Below, in pieces: positions 1 to 11,211 of a DNA stretch of 64,000 bases (within the stretch, counting starts at the first letter, position 1; each line of letters opens with the position of its first letter). Where the stretch lies: contig JH153212.1 in assembly GCA_000226015.1 (NCBI GenBank), positions 580,270 to 644,269 on the forward strand, read 5' to 3'. The notes beneath the pieces were generated by a model. It made no database searches and was not told the DNA's origin. It was given only the letters and a program-made list of their open reading frames with translations. The translations under genes were made by a program, and so were the position numbers. This stretch comes from Mnemiopsis leidyi. Lineage: Eukaryota > Ctenophora > Tentaculata > Lobata > Bolinopsidae.

Positions 1-173
<173 letters not shown>

Positions 174-220
174 AAATATAAATGACTATCATTCAATTGA
201 CTGACTTTTTCTCATATTAG

Positions 221-373
221 GTTGCAGCTTTCTTCAAAAAGAAAGAGTACAACATTGGTACTGGTCTAAAGACGGTCGAGGAAACTCTTTCAAAGATTAA
301 AGCGAACATCAAATGGAAGGACGATCACTATGAAGACGTCGCGAGTTGGTTTACAAAGCTCACATTTGAGTAG
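221..373 (+). CDS. M1-family zinc aminopeptidase, last exon (partial)
   Basis: Only the final 50 codons are in the window. An acceptor (CTCATATTAG) precedes base 221 and the frame runs open to TAG at 371-373. The peptide contains FFKKKEYNIGTGLKTVEETL followed by IKANIKW and ends DVASWF-TKLTFE. This is the pattern of the C-terminal ERAP1-like helical domain of gluzincin aminopeptidases (aminopeptidase N, ERAP, puromycin-sensitive type), where a segment ending in an INIKW-like motif closes the protein. The catalytic HEXXH part would lie to the left of the window, so activity cannot be judged. The gene is convergent with SETD1. The family call rests on one exon; which M1 subfamily it belongs to cannot be decided. 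Confidence 0.75.
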   Translation, partial: VAAFFKKKEYNIGTGLKTVEETLSKIKANIKWKDDHYEDVASWFTKLTFE

Positions 374-960
374 AAATGAACCAGATGAATTTATATTTCC
401 GCCAGAATTTGTTCTAATTTAGGATTAAGAAAGAAATTTATTAATTTCTTTAGGTGATGTTCCGACAAAGTTAGTGAGCATCCATAGTTGAAGCTATGTA
501 TAGACTAATAGAAGAAATTTAAGTCCGCTTCACCTTAATTATTTTCTGCTGATTTTTGCTGATTCTTTCGAGATTGTCTATACTTAGACTTAAATTGAAA
601 ACTTTCCTCATTCAGACCAATGTCGAATGTCGATTTAGATAATATATAGTAAATATTTTAGATAATATATAGTAAATATTTAATCGTTTGTAATCCACTT
701 TTACTAGATTTTGTTGAATAATTGCACTAGTATTTTAGTGTTTAATGAATTAATGTAATAATGTTCGTTGTTAATGTTACCGACTTGGACTTTAGTTATG
801 AATTTTCGCCCACAAATTAACGCTATTTCTTGATTTTACAGCCGTTTTTACACTTATAAGAATATTATTTATTCCAAATTCAGTATAGATTTGAAATTTT
901 TAATTGTGTTCATACTAAACAAAAGATAAGGATTCATTTCTTTTCATCCAAATATTTAAT
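374..960. other. Intergenic / 3' UTR of the aminopeptidase
   Basis: AT-rich sequence with no credible coding region. It includes a perfect 23-bp tandem duplication (GATAATATATAGTAAATATT plus TTA) at 638-683. Nothing else was recognised. Confidence 0.6.
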
Positions 961-1990
961 GCAATGTCTTATCAGCCTGACGTTGTCAGGCCTGCTGCCG
1001 CACGAAGCTACCGTCCCGGATTTTTAAATGGGCCACAACTGACCAGTGCGGCAGCAGGGCTAGGCAACGGTTGTAGGTTAATAACATCAAACATACTATC
1101 GCGGATTTCGCATTTTGAAGGATTCGTTGTAGTTGTACAGCACCGATCCCGTTATTTTATTCTCGGAGAATGAGGGTCGGTCAAAGTCAGACGAAGGATT
1201 CACTGTGCAGTGTGAGCTTTAATGCGTCGGGCTGAGCTCAAACTAAGCCAACAAAGCCCTGTAGCTAAGCCAACATAGCGCTGTAGCTCGCGCTGCGCGC
1301 GCCCTATCGGTACGCACATAGGTGTGAGCTTTTGCGTCCCGCGTCCGTCCTAATTTCGCACTAAGCTCACACAGGCATATACGTGTTTAGCAAGCCGCTG
1401 CTACGCAGTCACCTGTGATGGCATGCGCGACGTGCGCAAAATGGGTTTGGTTATTGTAGGTTGATAACCTACTGTCGCGTTGCTACACGTTGTATAGCCC
1501 TGCTGCCGCGAAGCGGCAGCCTCCGGCGCGCGCGGCCACGCCCCCCTATTTTCAAAAAAAATTTTCAAATTTTTAAAAAATTTTTTGAAAAGGGTCACAA
1601 CGTGAGACAACTGTCGCGGCCATCACGCGCTCTCACGTATTTCTTGCCTGGCGAGAAATTTTAAACGCGCATCGCCCGTTCATGAGTTTGGTTAGAGCAA
1701 TGACCCCCTTGTCCGGGGACTTTTCCTTCGATCGGATGGACCCGAAAAGAGAGCCACGCAGTGTCCGGGTTAACAATAAAATTTTTAATTGCGTGGCAAT
1801 GCCTGGGGACCTCAGTGCTCAGAAAGCCACACAGCGCCCGGTAAGCGCGGCGCAAAAAACTGCGTGCCGCGCATTACTTCGCATTCCATTATTTCTCGAC
1901 TATTTGCATGTCGCGTTGGATAAATGTATACTTTTCATTATACAAGTTACACGCGATCAACCACCACTCAAGTGTATACAATCGTGAACC
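960..1990. mobile_element. Nest of palindromic, non-autonomous repeat elements
   Basis: GC-rich patches in AT-rich surroundings. The segment 1452-1695 matches 21827-22075 and, inverted, 22785-22895. Shared parts in order are a terminal palindrome (GTAGGTTGATAACCTAC), a GC hairpin (CTGCCGCGAAGCGGCAG), an A/T-rich stretch with TTTTTTGAAAAGGG, and an end with CGCGGCCATCACGCGCTCTC then ACGCGCATCGCCC. A second motif (TTTTATTCT-GGAG ... GACAAAGTCAGAC in one copy) is shared between 1150-1190 and 21234-21284. No transposase reading frame is visible, so this looks like a MITE or foldback family that depends on a partner elsewhere. Short open frames here are chance. Confidence 0.6.
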
Positions 1991-2876
1991 ATCATCAACA
2001 ACACTATTCAGTGCTACCACATTTGCTTATACGCCTGTCAGCGATTCTCAGGAAAATATGGCTTAAGACTAAGTCATAACTCTTCAAAATCCAAAGGCAC
2101 CCTGGGTAGTACAGTTCATCATTCTGACTGTTTTTCACTGTTAACACTTTACTTGGGAATTGGCAAATTGTTGTGAAGAGTCTGGTTAAACCTATAAAAA
2201 TGAATTGAATATTTCACTTCTCCGATTAAAGGGACATTCGCGGTTACAGAAGGTTAAGCCGGCCGCCGGGAAAGCGGTCAAACTTACCCTTACTCAGAAT
2301 CCAATCGTCATCGCCGATTGACTACATGCACCAAATGGTCCTCATTCACTTCCAAGTGATATAGTGACTAAGTTGAATAAACAAAATGATGCTGAAGAGT
2401 TTAAAGTTACCGATTACTTTTGTTCCAAACTCTAATTTCCAGTTTAATAACTTTAAGTCTATGTTTGGAGCAATTTCAGATTATGAGTAGCAGAGAAGAC
2501 TCACGGGTACGATAAAAATTGTAGAATTCAATTGGCGAACAGTACAGAACAAATATTTTGAAAATCAAAACGATAACATTGACAAAAAGTACAACACAGT
2601 GAAGGGTGTAGGAGACTGATTTTAGTACGGTAATCAGGTCGTGTCAAACACAACTTCTGCTCGACCTAACTTAGAAATCAAAACAAAAATAAATAACTTC
2701 AATATTTACACCACAATTCGTAGGATTGCCGTTTGTGTGATGCGTTACACTCGATCTACAAGCATGTACTCGATAAAATTTCGATTTGTCGAGTTTCACT
2801 GATAACATTAGAAACAAACTCACAATAAAAAAAGTTAAAAACACTGTATTCTCTACGAGAATAATTGAAGTTGACG
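1991..2876. other. Downstream flank of SETD1
   Basis: Non-coding, AT-rich. Apart from the degenerate coding-like fragment at 2236-2400, listed separately, nothing was recognised. It should contain the SETD1 3' UTR and poly(A) region on the minus strand. Confidence 0.5.
2236..2400 (+). pseudogene. Degenerate coding-like fragment related to 31857-32016
   Basis: This fragment aligns with 31857-32016 on the same strand. One frame reads AGKAVKLTLTQNPIVIAD and then meets a stop; the other copy reads AGKADLLILTQYPIVIAYSV and continues further. The two copies diverge mostly at the nucleotide level while keeping the peptide pattern for a while, suggesting two decayed copies of one unidentified coding or repeat sequence. 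The parent gene or element is not in the window and I do not recognise it. Confidence 0.4.
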
Positions 2877-5800
2877 CTAATTTAAAAATCCGCGGCAGAG
2901 AGGCGATTTGCATAGGCACGGTATTTTGTTGGCTTCCTCTTCGATCGCAAACTTGTAGTCATACGTGATTTCTTCGTTTGTGTCGATATCTCGCTTTGAA
3001 TAGATAACAATTTTTTTCTTTGTTCCGACAGAGATCACTCTCGCATAGCAGTTCGGCTGAAAAGGTCACGGATTAAAAACAGTACAATCAAAAGCAAATA
3101 ATTCGCAAAAGTTAAGTAGAATAAGATGAGCTGATATTGACAATACAACGATTCAAGAAAACCCTCCGAGCACAACATGGCTTCTTGTAAAGTCCCCACT
3201 ACATATCATAAAAGAACATGTAATTAAATAAAACAAAGCGAGACACTCACATCGCAGTTGTGGTTAATGAACCGAGAGATGCTTCCCTTATGAGTAGCGT
3301 CCACGATGTAGCTGCTCTGGTCGATCCTAAACAAGTAACTAGAACCGATGCCCTCTTTCTCGTAGCCACGTTCTCGGATGTTAGCAATAATCTCCCTAAC
3401 CACTTCCCCCACGTACTCTATGACCATTTCGTCCGCAATGATAGGTTCCTGCGCAAACAAGCCCCAATCGTGGATGTCTGACCTCATAAACTTGACTTGT
3501 TTTCTTCTAGTCTGTAAGGCAAACACTGTGTTAGTCTGGCATGTTCCTTTTATCGGATTAAGGGAAATACATTCAGTTAGTTTCATAGAGCTGATGACGT
3601 GTAATTTCGATATAAATACTCCAAAAGCATTCTTACATCGTGCTCAAAAATACACTTTATTAAAAGATACGTACAGTGAGCTGCATAAACTGGATTTCAG
3701 GAACAGTCAGATAATGAGTGGCCTGTCTGCGTTGCATAGCCCGGGTACTGCGCGCAGTTGTTCTACCGTCTACTTTCTTGGCAGGGGGCTGCGGTGGCTG
3801 GACACCTGGCGTTACCGGCTCAGATAGTGTTCGGTTGAAGGAGGACTTGAGAGCCATTTTTTCTTGTTTAGTCATCTGAAACGTGTAAAAAGTGAGCAGG
3901 TGTGTAATTGCCGTGTAAGCAGGTGCTCGATAGTAATTGTCATCCCGCAAATTTTACAGACTAAACAGATGTTTGAAGCAAAAAAAGCCCAAAAGTAGGC
4001 CGATAATTACGACAGTGGGAAAGATAAATACACCGGTCAGCCCGAAATTCGGAGGAGAAACACTCACTCTGTAGAAACCCTCGGTCCGTGCACATCCAGT
4101 CGAGTGCCGCATGTCCACACTAGAAGGTTGTCGCCTCCGAGCAGAACTCGGTATCTCAGGGGCAGAGAACCACGTGATGCCATCCAACAAATCGGGGTAA
4201 TCCCCCAAGATCTGATCGTAGGCGGTCTTGAAGAAAGTCTTGTCTTCCTCCGTTAGTTCTTCTCTGAAGATCTGTTCCAAGACGAGGATCTCTTCTTCTT
4301 CGACACGAGATTTGTACTTGGGAGGCGCAACACTCGGTAGTTTAACTTCATCTGAAAACCGGAGTACTGGGTCAGGCTTCGGTTTGAATGGAAAACAGTT
4401 AAATTTCACGACCAAAATTTACATGAATCATGAATCATAAAAATTAGGACAGATCTAACTTTTACCTTTAGGTTCGAGTTCAACTTCAACTTTCTTCTCG
4501 GCCACTTCCTCGACCTCTTCTTCCTCCTCTTCTTCCTCAGACTCACTGCTAGAGGAAGAAGAGCTGTAGATTTTGTTGTACCTGTTGCCAACTTGTCCTG
4601 TAAATAGCTGATGTCAGCACTGATGCTGTCTAAGTAGTAAATATTTCTGTAACCTTCACACCCCTACTTACTGTTACGATTTTATTTTATTATCTTCAAA
4701 CGCACGTGCGGTTAGCGATTTAGTCAAATGAAACTTTCCAATAAACCGAGTTTTTAAAAGAAAGACGACATACTTCTCTTGATAACAAGATCCAAATCGT
4801 TGACGTCATCATCACTCATTTCCTCTGCGGAGTCCAGTTTCTTAGGAAGCTGCATCTTCTTGACAATGACTTGAGGTCTCATTCCGCGGTTCAATTTCGG
4901 CACCTGAATTGAAGTGGCACTGTGTTCATCGCCCAACAAAAGGAGAGAAGAAAGTTTTCTTTCCAACATGCTTCAGCAATGGATGTATGAGAACTTTGAA
5001 AAATGTATGGTAAATTTATAGTGCTTCTTTTGTTTACTTTCTTTCTTATTGTTTATTCTAAGTTTAATTTAAGTAACGTTAATGAGTAATATTTGTGACA
5101 GTGAACTCATCGACAAAAAAACAAAGTTTAAAAGACCACTTTATTAAGAAATAGTTTGAAATACCTTAAAGGAGAGGTTTGCTTGTCTGATGTGAGATGA
5201 TTGTTTGGCATCGCTCATACTTCTCATTTCAGATAAACTGGGCATATCTGGAGCTTGACTTGATCTGAAGAATTCGGAGTTTTGATATCAAGTTTAATAA
5301 TGACTATTGAGTTGATAAAAAATTGTGACTGAAAACACAGCTCCATCGCCATATGATATATTGAAGGATCGAAAAGAAATCGAGTGACTTTGACATACAG
5401 TGGATCAGTGTTGTTCGCCATTTCAGCCTTTCTTTTGGCAGCGAGTTCTTCTTCTTCCTTCTTCTTTTTGTCTTCCTCCTGGTTCCATACTTCTTCCAAC
5501 TTGGTGAAGGCTGTCTTCTCGTTTAGAATAATCTTTACGTCCTGCAATTACAAGTTACAACATTTATAGTTTGCTTATAAGCTCAGAACTTCAATTTGTA
5601 CAATTTGCTCAAGAAAAATGTTAAGGCTTTTGAAAAATAAAATACGAAAAATCACCTTCTTAAGAATGCTCTCCATGAGAGATAGAAGCATATCCAAAGA
5701 TTTACTTTTGCGTTCTCTGTTCCGGATCTGCTCAATGCGCTTAGCTGCAGCCTTCTCCTCAGCCTCGCGACGTGCAAGAATATCAGCAGCTTCTTCCGGG

Positions 5801-8800
5801 TTGTACGACTCGTACCCGTATTGATACATCTGAATGGTAAATCTGTTTAGAGCTTCAGGGCAAACAGAACTCAGAAGTCTAATGTCATACTCATACAATC
5901 ATTTTGAACATTTTTCAGCCACACGACAGCTGAGAAGGCCAGACTAAAATAGGTAGTTGTTATGAAAACATGAAACCGGAGCCGGCAACTAACAAAGACT
6001 TACATCAGGGAAGGTGGTGTGTAACCACTGTCCTGTCTGGTACTGTACGGGGGGCACACCAGGGAGGGGAAGCAGCGCGGCTGTCGGTACCGGCAGGAGC
6101 GGGATGGGAGGTTGTAAAGGTAGAGTGTTCTGTTCAGCAGGTTGTTGGGGTGTTGTGTTCGGGGAGATGTCCTCTAACGTCATCTCCTCCTTGACAGCTG
6201 GAGACTCCTCCTCTTCCCCACCACTCTCCTCGTCTAGCGACATAGAGCTACTCGACATGTCATCTGATGGTCCCGCGCTCCTCATCCCTATCACTTTCAC
6301 TTTGGAGATGTTCTTCCGAGGAACGGCACGACCACATCCGTAAGGGTTTTCTGATAGCTGGGAAATGTCCTGCGGGATTTCTGGTTTCGGAGCGGGTGGC
6401 GAGATGGGCAGGGGTGATATTGAGTGGTACCCGGTATCGTGACTGGTAGCACTACCAGAGTTCTCCATCTTTATTTTTGGAGATGCTTTCTTCGGTTCTG
6501 GTACTGAAATAGGACTGTGATGGTAGATAGGAGATTTGGATCGTTTTCTCTTGCTGATCCTGTCCACAAGATGCGGCTCCTCTCTGGGCCGGGACCGGGA
6601 CTTGCTTCGCTCCGGGTCTGATGTCGCTAAATGCCGGTGTTTGTCCAGCTCCTGTAGCGCAACAACATGATCTACACGTGGACTTTCTCTGTGGTACACA
6701 TTCTCATAGTCTTTAACGGATTTTGACAGTTTGTGATACTTTTCCAGCTCTTTCGAGGAAGATCTGGGCTTGTGATCAGAGTGTCTGTGATAGTCGTAAT
6801 ATTTGTACTTGTCCATGGCATACTTGTCGTACTTATCATACTTGGACCGGTGTTTGTCGTCCATGTAGCGGTGATCACTTGCGCGGTCCTTGTCGCGGTA
6901 GTACTTGTCGTAGTAAGCGTAGTAGCGCTCTCTCTCCGACATGTGATGGTAATCTTTAGAGTATTTGTCTTTGGAGTACTTCTCTGAACCGTACTTTTCC
7001 TCAGCGTACTTGTCAGCTAGATACTTCTCCTCAACATACTTGTCGCCCGTTCGGCTGCTGCTCCCGCTGCAGTGCTCCTTTACATAGCGACTTGTTTTCT
7101 CAGCACGGATCTGCATCTCTGTTCTCATCTTGTATTCCTCCCATTTTCTCTCCGAATGTGCCTGAACATATTATGACTGATAAACATGGGGAATGATGCG
7201 ATAACCATAAATCAAATTATCCTAGCATATAATTTTTGTGATGCAGCTGCAAACTTGCAATGAACAATAAACAATTTTGAGGGTGAAACACAGACCTTCC
7301 TTCTGTCCCGGTCCATCTCGTAGAGTCGCGCGTCCCTGCGCCGTTCGTCGTGTCGGTCGGACGGAGACATCATTTCAGTCTTGGCGACCTTGTACTTTAA
7401 TTCAGGTGTCATAACAGTGGAATCTCTGTCGAGAGAACGCTCACGCTTCACAGGTTTGGACGGTAAGCTTTCCGGGGGTTGGGCAGCCATTATGTCTTCC
7501 TCGGGGTGGATCGGCGAGATTTCTGAGAAAATGTGTCGTAATTTAAATCGGGAAAACTTAATGATGGTCCAGGTAGAGAATACAGATAAAATAATCTTAA
7601 CTTAAGGTTGGTATTTCGATAACTTCTACAGAGATTCTGTAAATGTGGAATTTTAATCGCTGCACGAACCTGTGTCAGGGGGCGTGTCTATTTTGGGAGA
7701 CACTTGTTCTAGTTTCAGATTGTGTTGAACTGGTACGGAATCGTGAGACTCAGGTTCTTCCTGCGTCAGAGAATCTCGCCGCAACAAATCCGGTTTTGTT
7801 TGGTCGGACAGATCGCTAGGCTTACGGACCTTGCCCCGCGCAGTGTAGTAGTTCTGTGAGCGTTCGTTGTGTCGGAATGCGTACGCAGCAGTCTTGTGTT
7901 GGGAGCGGAGTTCGACACTTTGGATAATTTCGGGAATGTTGATAACGAGTCCTGGTGCTTTTATCAGTTTATCCAGCACTTTTTTCGTTATTTGACCTGA
8001 TTAATGATCAAGTAAGTTAAAGGTAGGCTTAAGTCTGACTGATGTACAAACGACTCCACAATATCACAGAAAATCAGACAAACTTTGCATGATATGTGTT
8101 ATGAATCAAATCTGTCAACCACAGTCAACGCATTGTCAAGGATCGCACTAAAGAATTAACTGTACTTACACAAGGGATCAGGTTTGATGTTCACAGTGTT
8201 TCCCATGATGGAAGTACCGTGGAACTTCGCCAGAACTTCCTTGGTAACACTAGACTTGCTGAACGACACGAATGCTATGCCAAGGTGCTTCCTCGTCTTT
8301 GGGTGGTAGTAAACCTAGAATATAGAGTGTGAATGCCTGGTTTGTTTGCTCAGGACAATCAGGTTTAGGATGACTAGAAGAATGGGAAAATTTATGTGCC
8401 AAATAAACTTTAAGAATAAAATGATTTTGTGAGAACTTGTTAGAGTCGTTAATTTGTAAGCTACGGTACATGAACAACTTAAAAGGGGCATCCTGAACTT
8501 ACTTTAAGTTGATCGATGGAACCAAGAGGCTGAAAAAGGCCGGTCAGGAATTCTTGGTTGACATTATCGTTCAGACCGTAGATAAATATCGACTTCATGG
8601 GGGGAGACCCGACTGACCACTTGTCGTACTGCAATATATTTTTATTCAATATAAGTTCAAACTTTTGAGGTTTCACTAATATAAAGGTTGGACTTTAAAA
8701 TTCTGGTTTTTTTCATATGGATATGTAAGATTTAAAAAAGCTGGTTACTGTTAAAGCGGATAAATTAATCTTATAATATGTATACTGTATAGCATAGTAT

Positions 8801-9449
8801 ATGGATTTATACCAGCTACTAACCTTAAATTTTGGCATCTTTAAATCAATTTCTTTCTGCCTCATAATGGATCCAAACCTTGGATCTTTCACCACAGCAG
8901 GTTTCTCCTGCAATAGACAAATTTACAGGTCATTATGCCGATTATAGCCTGTTCGCCAACGAAATGTGTTCTCGGAAAACTACACAAAATGGTGTAAAAT
9001 TGGATTGATGAAGAGTAAGATCGAATTAAAAAGCTGAGAATCTGTTCGATCCTTACATCTGGTCCATCCAGCGTTCCGCCATATCTGATTACTTTAGTGT
9101 GACCCTTGCCTTTGATAACTGGATCGATGATCAACTTCCAGTTTTTGCCCTCAGCCTCCGGTAACTGAGCTGTTTGCACTGAAAAATATTTCACGTCATT
9201 TGACGTTTAAAAACAATCATTTTTTATTTCAAAATCAAGAAGGTATGGCCTGGGAAAAATATCGGAATATTCTAATCATTACAAGAGAAAAGACTAGCAA
9301 ACGATTGGGGCGTGTATGAATTTTTAAGAGAACAAACCATTGCTGCTAAGAGCAAGGAATGCATGCTCAACATCCGCACTCTTCATGGCATCATTCTTCA
9401 GGGAGTCGAGCGAGTTGAGATTCCAAAGTTGTTCAGATAAACTTGACAT
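2877..9449 (-). CDS. SETD1: SETD1-type histone H3K4 methyltransferase (COMPASS catalytic subunit)
   Basis: Seventeen exons on the minus strand give about 1,370 residues. The start is ATG at 9449 ([12 protein letters not shown]), spliced in phase into [20 protein letters not shown], the SETD1 N-terminal motif. Next comes an RRM (exons near 8503-8631 and 8170-8314: [21 protein letters not shown]). The large exon 6003-7161 encodes a Lys/Tyr/Asp/Ser-rich disordered region with DHRY, a match to the HCF-1-binding consensus (D/E)HxY. An acidic run lies at 4468-4597. The n-SET region carries GCARTEGFY, a WDR5 WIN-type motif (exon 4072-4370). The SET domain spans exons 3251-3515 and 2877-3058 ([33 protein letters not shown]) and ends in the post-[16 protein letters not shown]. 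All core SET motifs are present. In animals SETD1 deposits H3K4 trimethylation at promoters within COMPASS. Ends of middle exons are approximate. Confidence 0.93.
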
Positions 9450-9807
9450 AACCATAAGACCACGTGGTACGTCTGATTGTCCCTAAAATTCTTAACATTC
9501 TTTTTTACCTCGTCTAAAATATGACTCGAGGTTAGTAAAATGGCAGATTGTTTCAATCGCGATTCGCGTAGAAATAAATAAACGGAATTGCAGATCTGAA
9601 ATGTACATTTGTAAGAGACGTCCGGTTGAAAAAAATAAAAATATCAATGAGCAATTCTATTTCTACATTAAAAGGCCAAAATGGGCCTGCAAAATGTATA
9701 TAAAAATGAAATCTTATAAATATTCATCAACACGAATTATGGAATGTATTTGTTTATTTACGACATAGGCATATGTGGCTTGTGCATAGAAAATTTATTG
9801 TAATTCT
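9450..9807. other. Short intergenic gap between SETD1 and the ATMIN-like gene
   Basis: Only about 360 bases lie between the SETD1 start codon and the stop codon of the next minus-strand gene. It must hold the SETD1 promoter/5' UTR and the 3' UTR of the upstream gene. No distinct core promoter element was recognised. Confidence 0.5.
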
Positions 9808-11211
9808 CTAAAAAACATTATCAATAGTTTGGGTGAAAGACTCGTTGTAAATGGAAGATATGTGCTCGGGGGAAGCAGTCTGAGTCTCGGTGTTGAGACC
9901 GTCCACCACAACCAGGGACCTTTCTCTCCTCATCTTTGTCTGAGTGTGAGTGCTGTTCTTGAAGTAGTTGGTCTGGCAGTCCCGGTCAAGACGTTCCACC
10001 CCGCAACTCCTGTCGTTTGTAAAACTCTCTGTGGAGATACTGGGCTGGGAAGTGAGGGTGGCACTGTCCCTCTTCATGAAGGTGTCAGTCTGAACTTCCC
10101 CGTCAAGGTACTCCACCAGGTCGCAGTCCGAGATGAAGGGGTCCAACACTCCTCCTCCCCCGTCATTCGGACATCTCGTCTGTGTCCCGAACGAGTTCTG
10201 CTCGGTGTCCGTTTGGGTTGAAAACTCGTTGAGTCCCCAAAACTCGTCAGTCTGAGTGGTGATGGTGTCGAGTTCCGATAGAAACTGCTTGTCTTGCAGA
10301 GACTCCTCGAATCCTCCAACTGGAGGTTTCCTGAGTTCGGGATATGAGTTCTGGACGGACTGATCATGCTGATTGGACCATGATCTCGAGGTGTTTTTGT
10401 TAGCTAGTGTAGAACTTTCATTACACCAAATAGGAGGGGTCTGAGAGGGCACGTGATTCCATATGTTAGCATGGCTGGCTGCATTATGGATGTGATTTGT
10501 AATTGTTTCTGCATGCTTCAAACGTTTAGGTTCTGAACAGTTTGAATAGTGGTTCTGATTGTGGTCGATTGCCGGGGAGGAACCATCTGAGACTTCAGAT
10601 AGATGGCTGATATTTGTTTGGCTGTAGGAGTTGGCAGAGTGACCAGAGTTTTGATGTGATTGCATTACTAAATTTTGAACCGGTACCAGGTAGTACTTCA
10701 CTTCCTCATTCTGTCCAGATTTGTTCTCTTCTTGAACCTTGTCTGTGGTTTTCTTCTGGATTTCCTGCAGATGCTTTTCACGGCAATGTCTGGACAGGGA
10801 GGAAAATCCGGAGAAAGTTCGAGAACAATATTCACAAGTCAAAGTACCGGCAGTGCAGTTCTTTACGTGGCGGGTCCACGTGTTGGAACAAGAGAAAGTT
10901 TTACCGCAGACTTCACACCGAAAATCTTGCTCCTTGCGGTGTATGCGGTCGTAATGGTTTTGCAAGTGCTGGATTCTAGTAAACAGTTTGCTCTTTTCTT
11001 TACAGTTTGGAATGGGGCATTGGAAGTTGGATGGGAAGTTCAAGTTTCGGTGATTCTTTCGGACATGAACACGAAATTTTATTGAAGAGTCGAAAACTAA
11101 GGAGCAGGACGGATTATGGCCATTGTGAAGCTGCTTGTAATTGGAGCATGTCCATATTCTTTGATTAAGATCATAAGAATCCACTGTAAGAGGATTTCCA
11201 CTGGATGCCAT
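9808..11211 (-). CDS. ATMIN: ATMIN/ASCIZ-like zinc-finger protein with multiple LC8-binding TQT motifs
   Basis: A single uninterrupted frame of 467 residues, starting at MASSGNPL (ATG 11211); a Met seven codons upstream is also possible. Four zinc fingers fill the first third: a long Cys/His finger, FQCPIPNC...HYDRIH, FRCEVCGKTFSCSNTWTRH (C2HC-like) and LTCEYCSRTFSGFSSLSRH. The middle is Asn/Ser/His-rich. The last 150 residues contain six TQT triplets (TTQTD, STQTD, GTQTR, HTQTK, ETQTA, FTQTI) and two variants (VQTD, CQTN). TQT is the core recognition motif of dynein light chain LC8/DYNLL. ATMIN binds many LC8 copies through such motifs and activates the LC8 gene in a feedback loop. Four N-terminal fingers plus a C-terminal TQT array is the ATMIN architecture. 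Absence of introns is unlike its neighbours and could reflect a retrocopy or ancestral loss. Confidence 0.8.
   Translation of the reverse strand: MASSGNPLTVDSYDLNQRIWTCSNYKQLHNGHNPSCSLVFDSSIKFRVHVRKNHRNLNFPSNFQCPIPNCKEKSKLFTRIQHLQNHYDRIHRKEQDFRCEVCGKTFSCSNTWTRHVKNCTAGTLTCEYCSRTFSGFSSLSRHCREKHLQEIQKKTTDKVQEENKSGQNEEVKYYLVPVQNLVMQSHQNSGHSANSYSQTNISHLSEVSDGSSPAIDHNQNHYSNCSEPKRLKHAETITNHIHNAASHANIWNHVPSQTPPIWCNESSTLANKNTSRSWSNQHDQSVQNSYPELRKPPVGGFEESLQDKQFLSELDTITTQTDEFWGLNEFSTQTDTEQNSFGTQTRCPNDGGGGVLDPFISDCDLVEYLDGEVQTDTFMKRDSATLTSQPSISTESFTNDRSCGVERLDRDCQTNYFKNSTHTQTKMRRERSLVVVDGLNTETQTASPEHISSIYNESFTQTIDNVF

Noticed and set aside
4406-4591. Minus-strand [12 protein letters not shown] frame
   Set aside because: It is out of frame with SETD1; the true frame encodes an acidic Glu-rich stretch between valid splice sites.
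6014-6987. Several plus-strand open frames opposite the large SETD1 exon
   Set aside because: Shadows of a low-complexity coding exon on the other strand.
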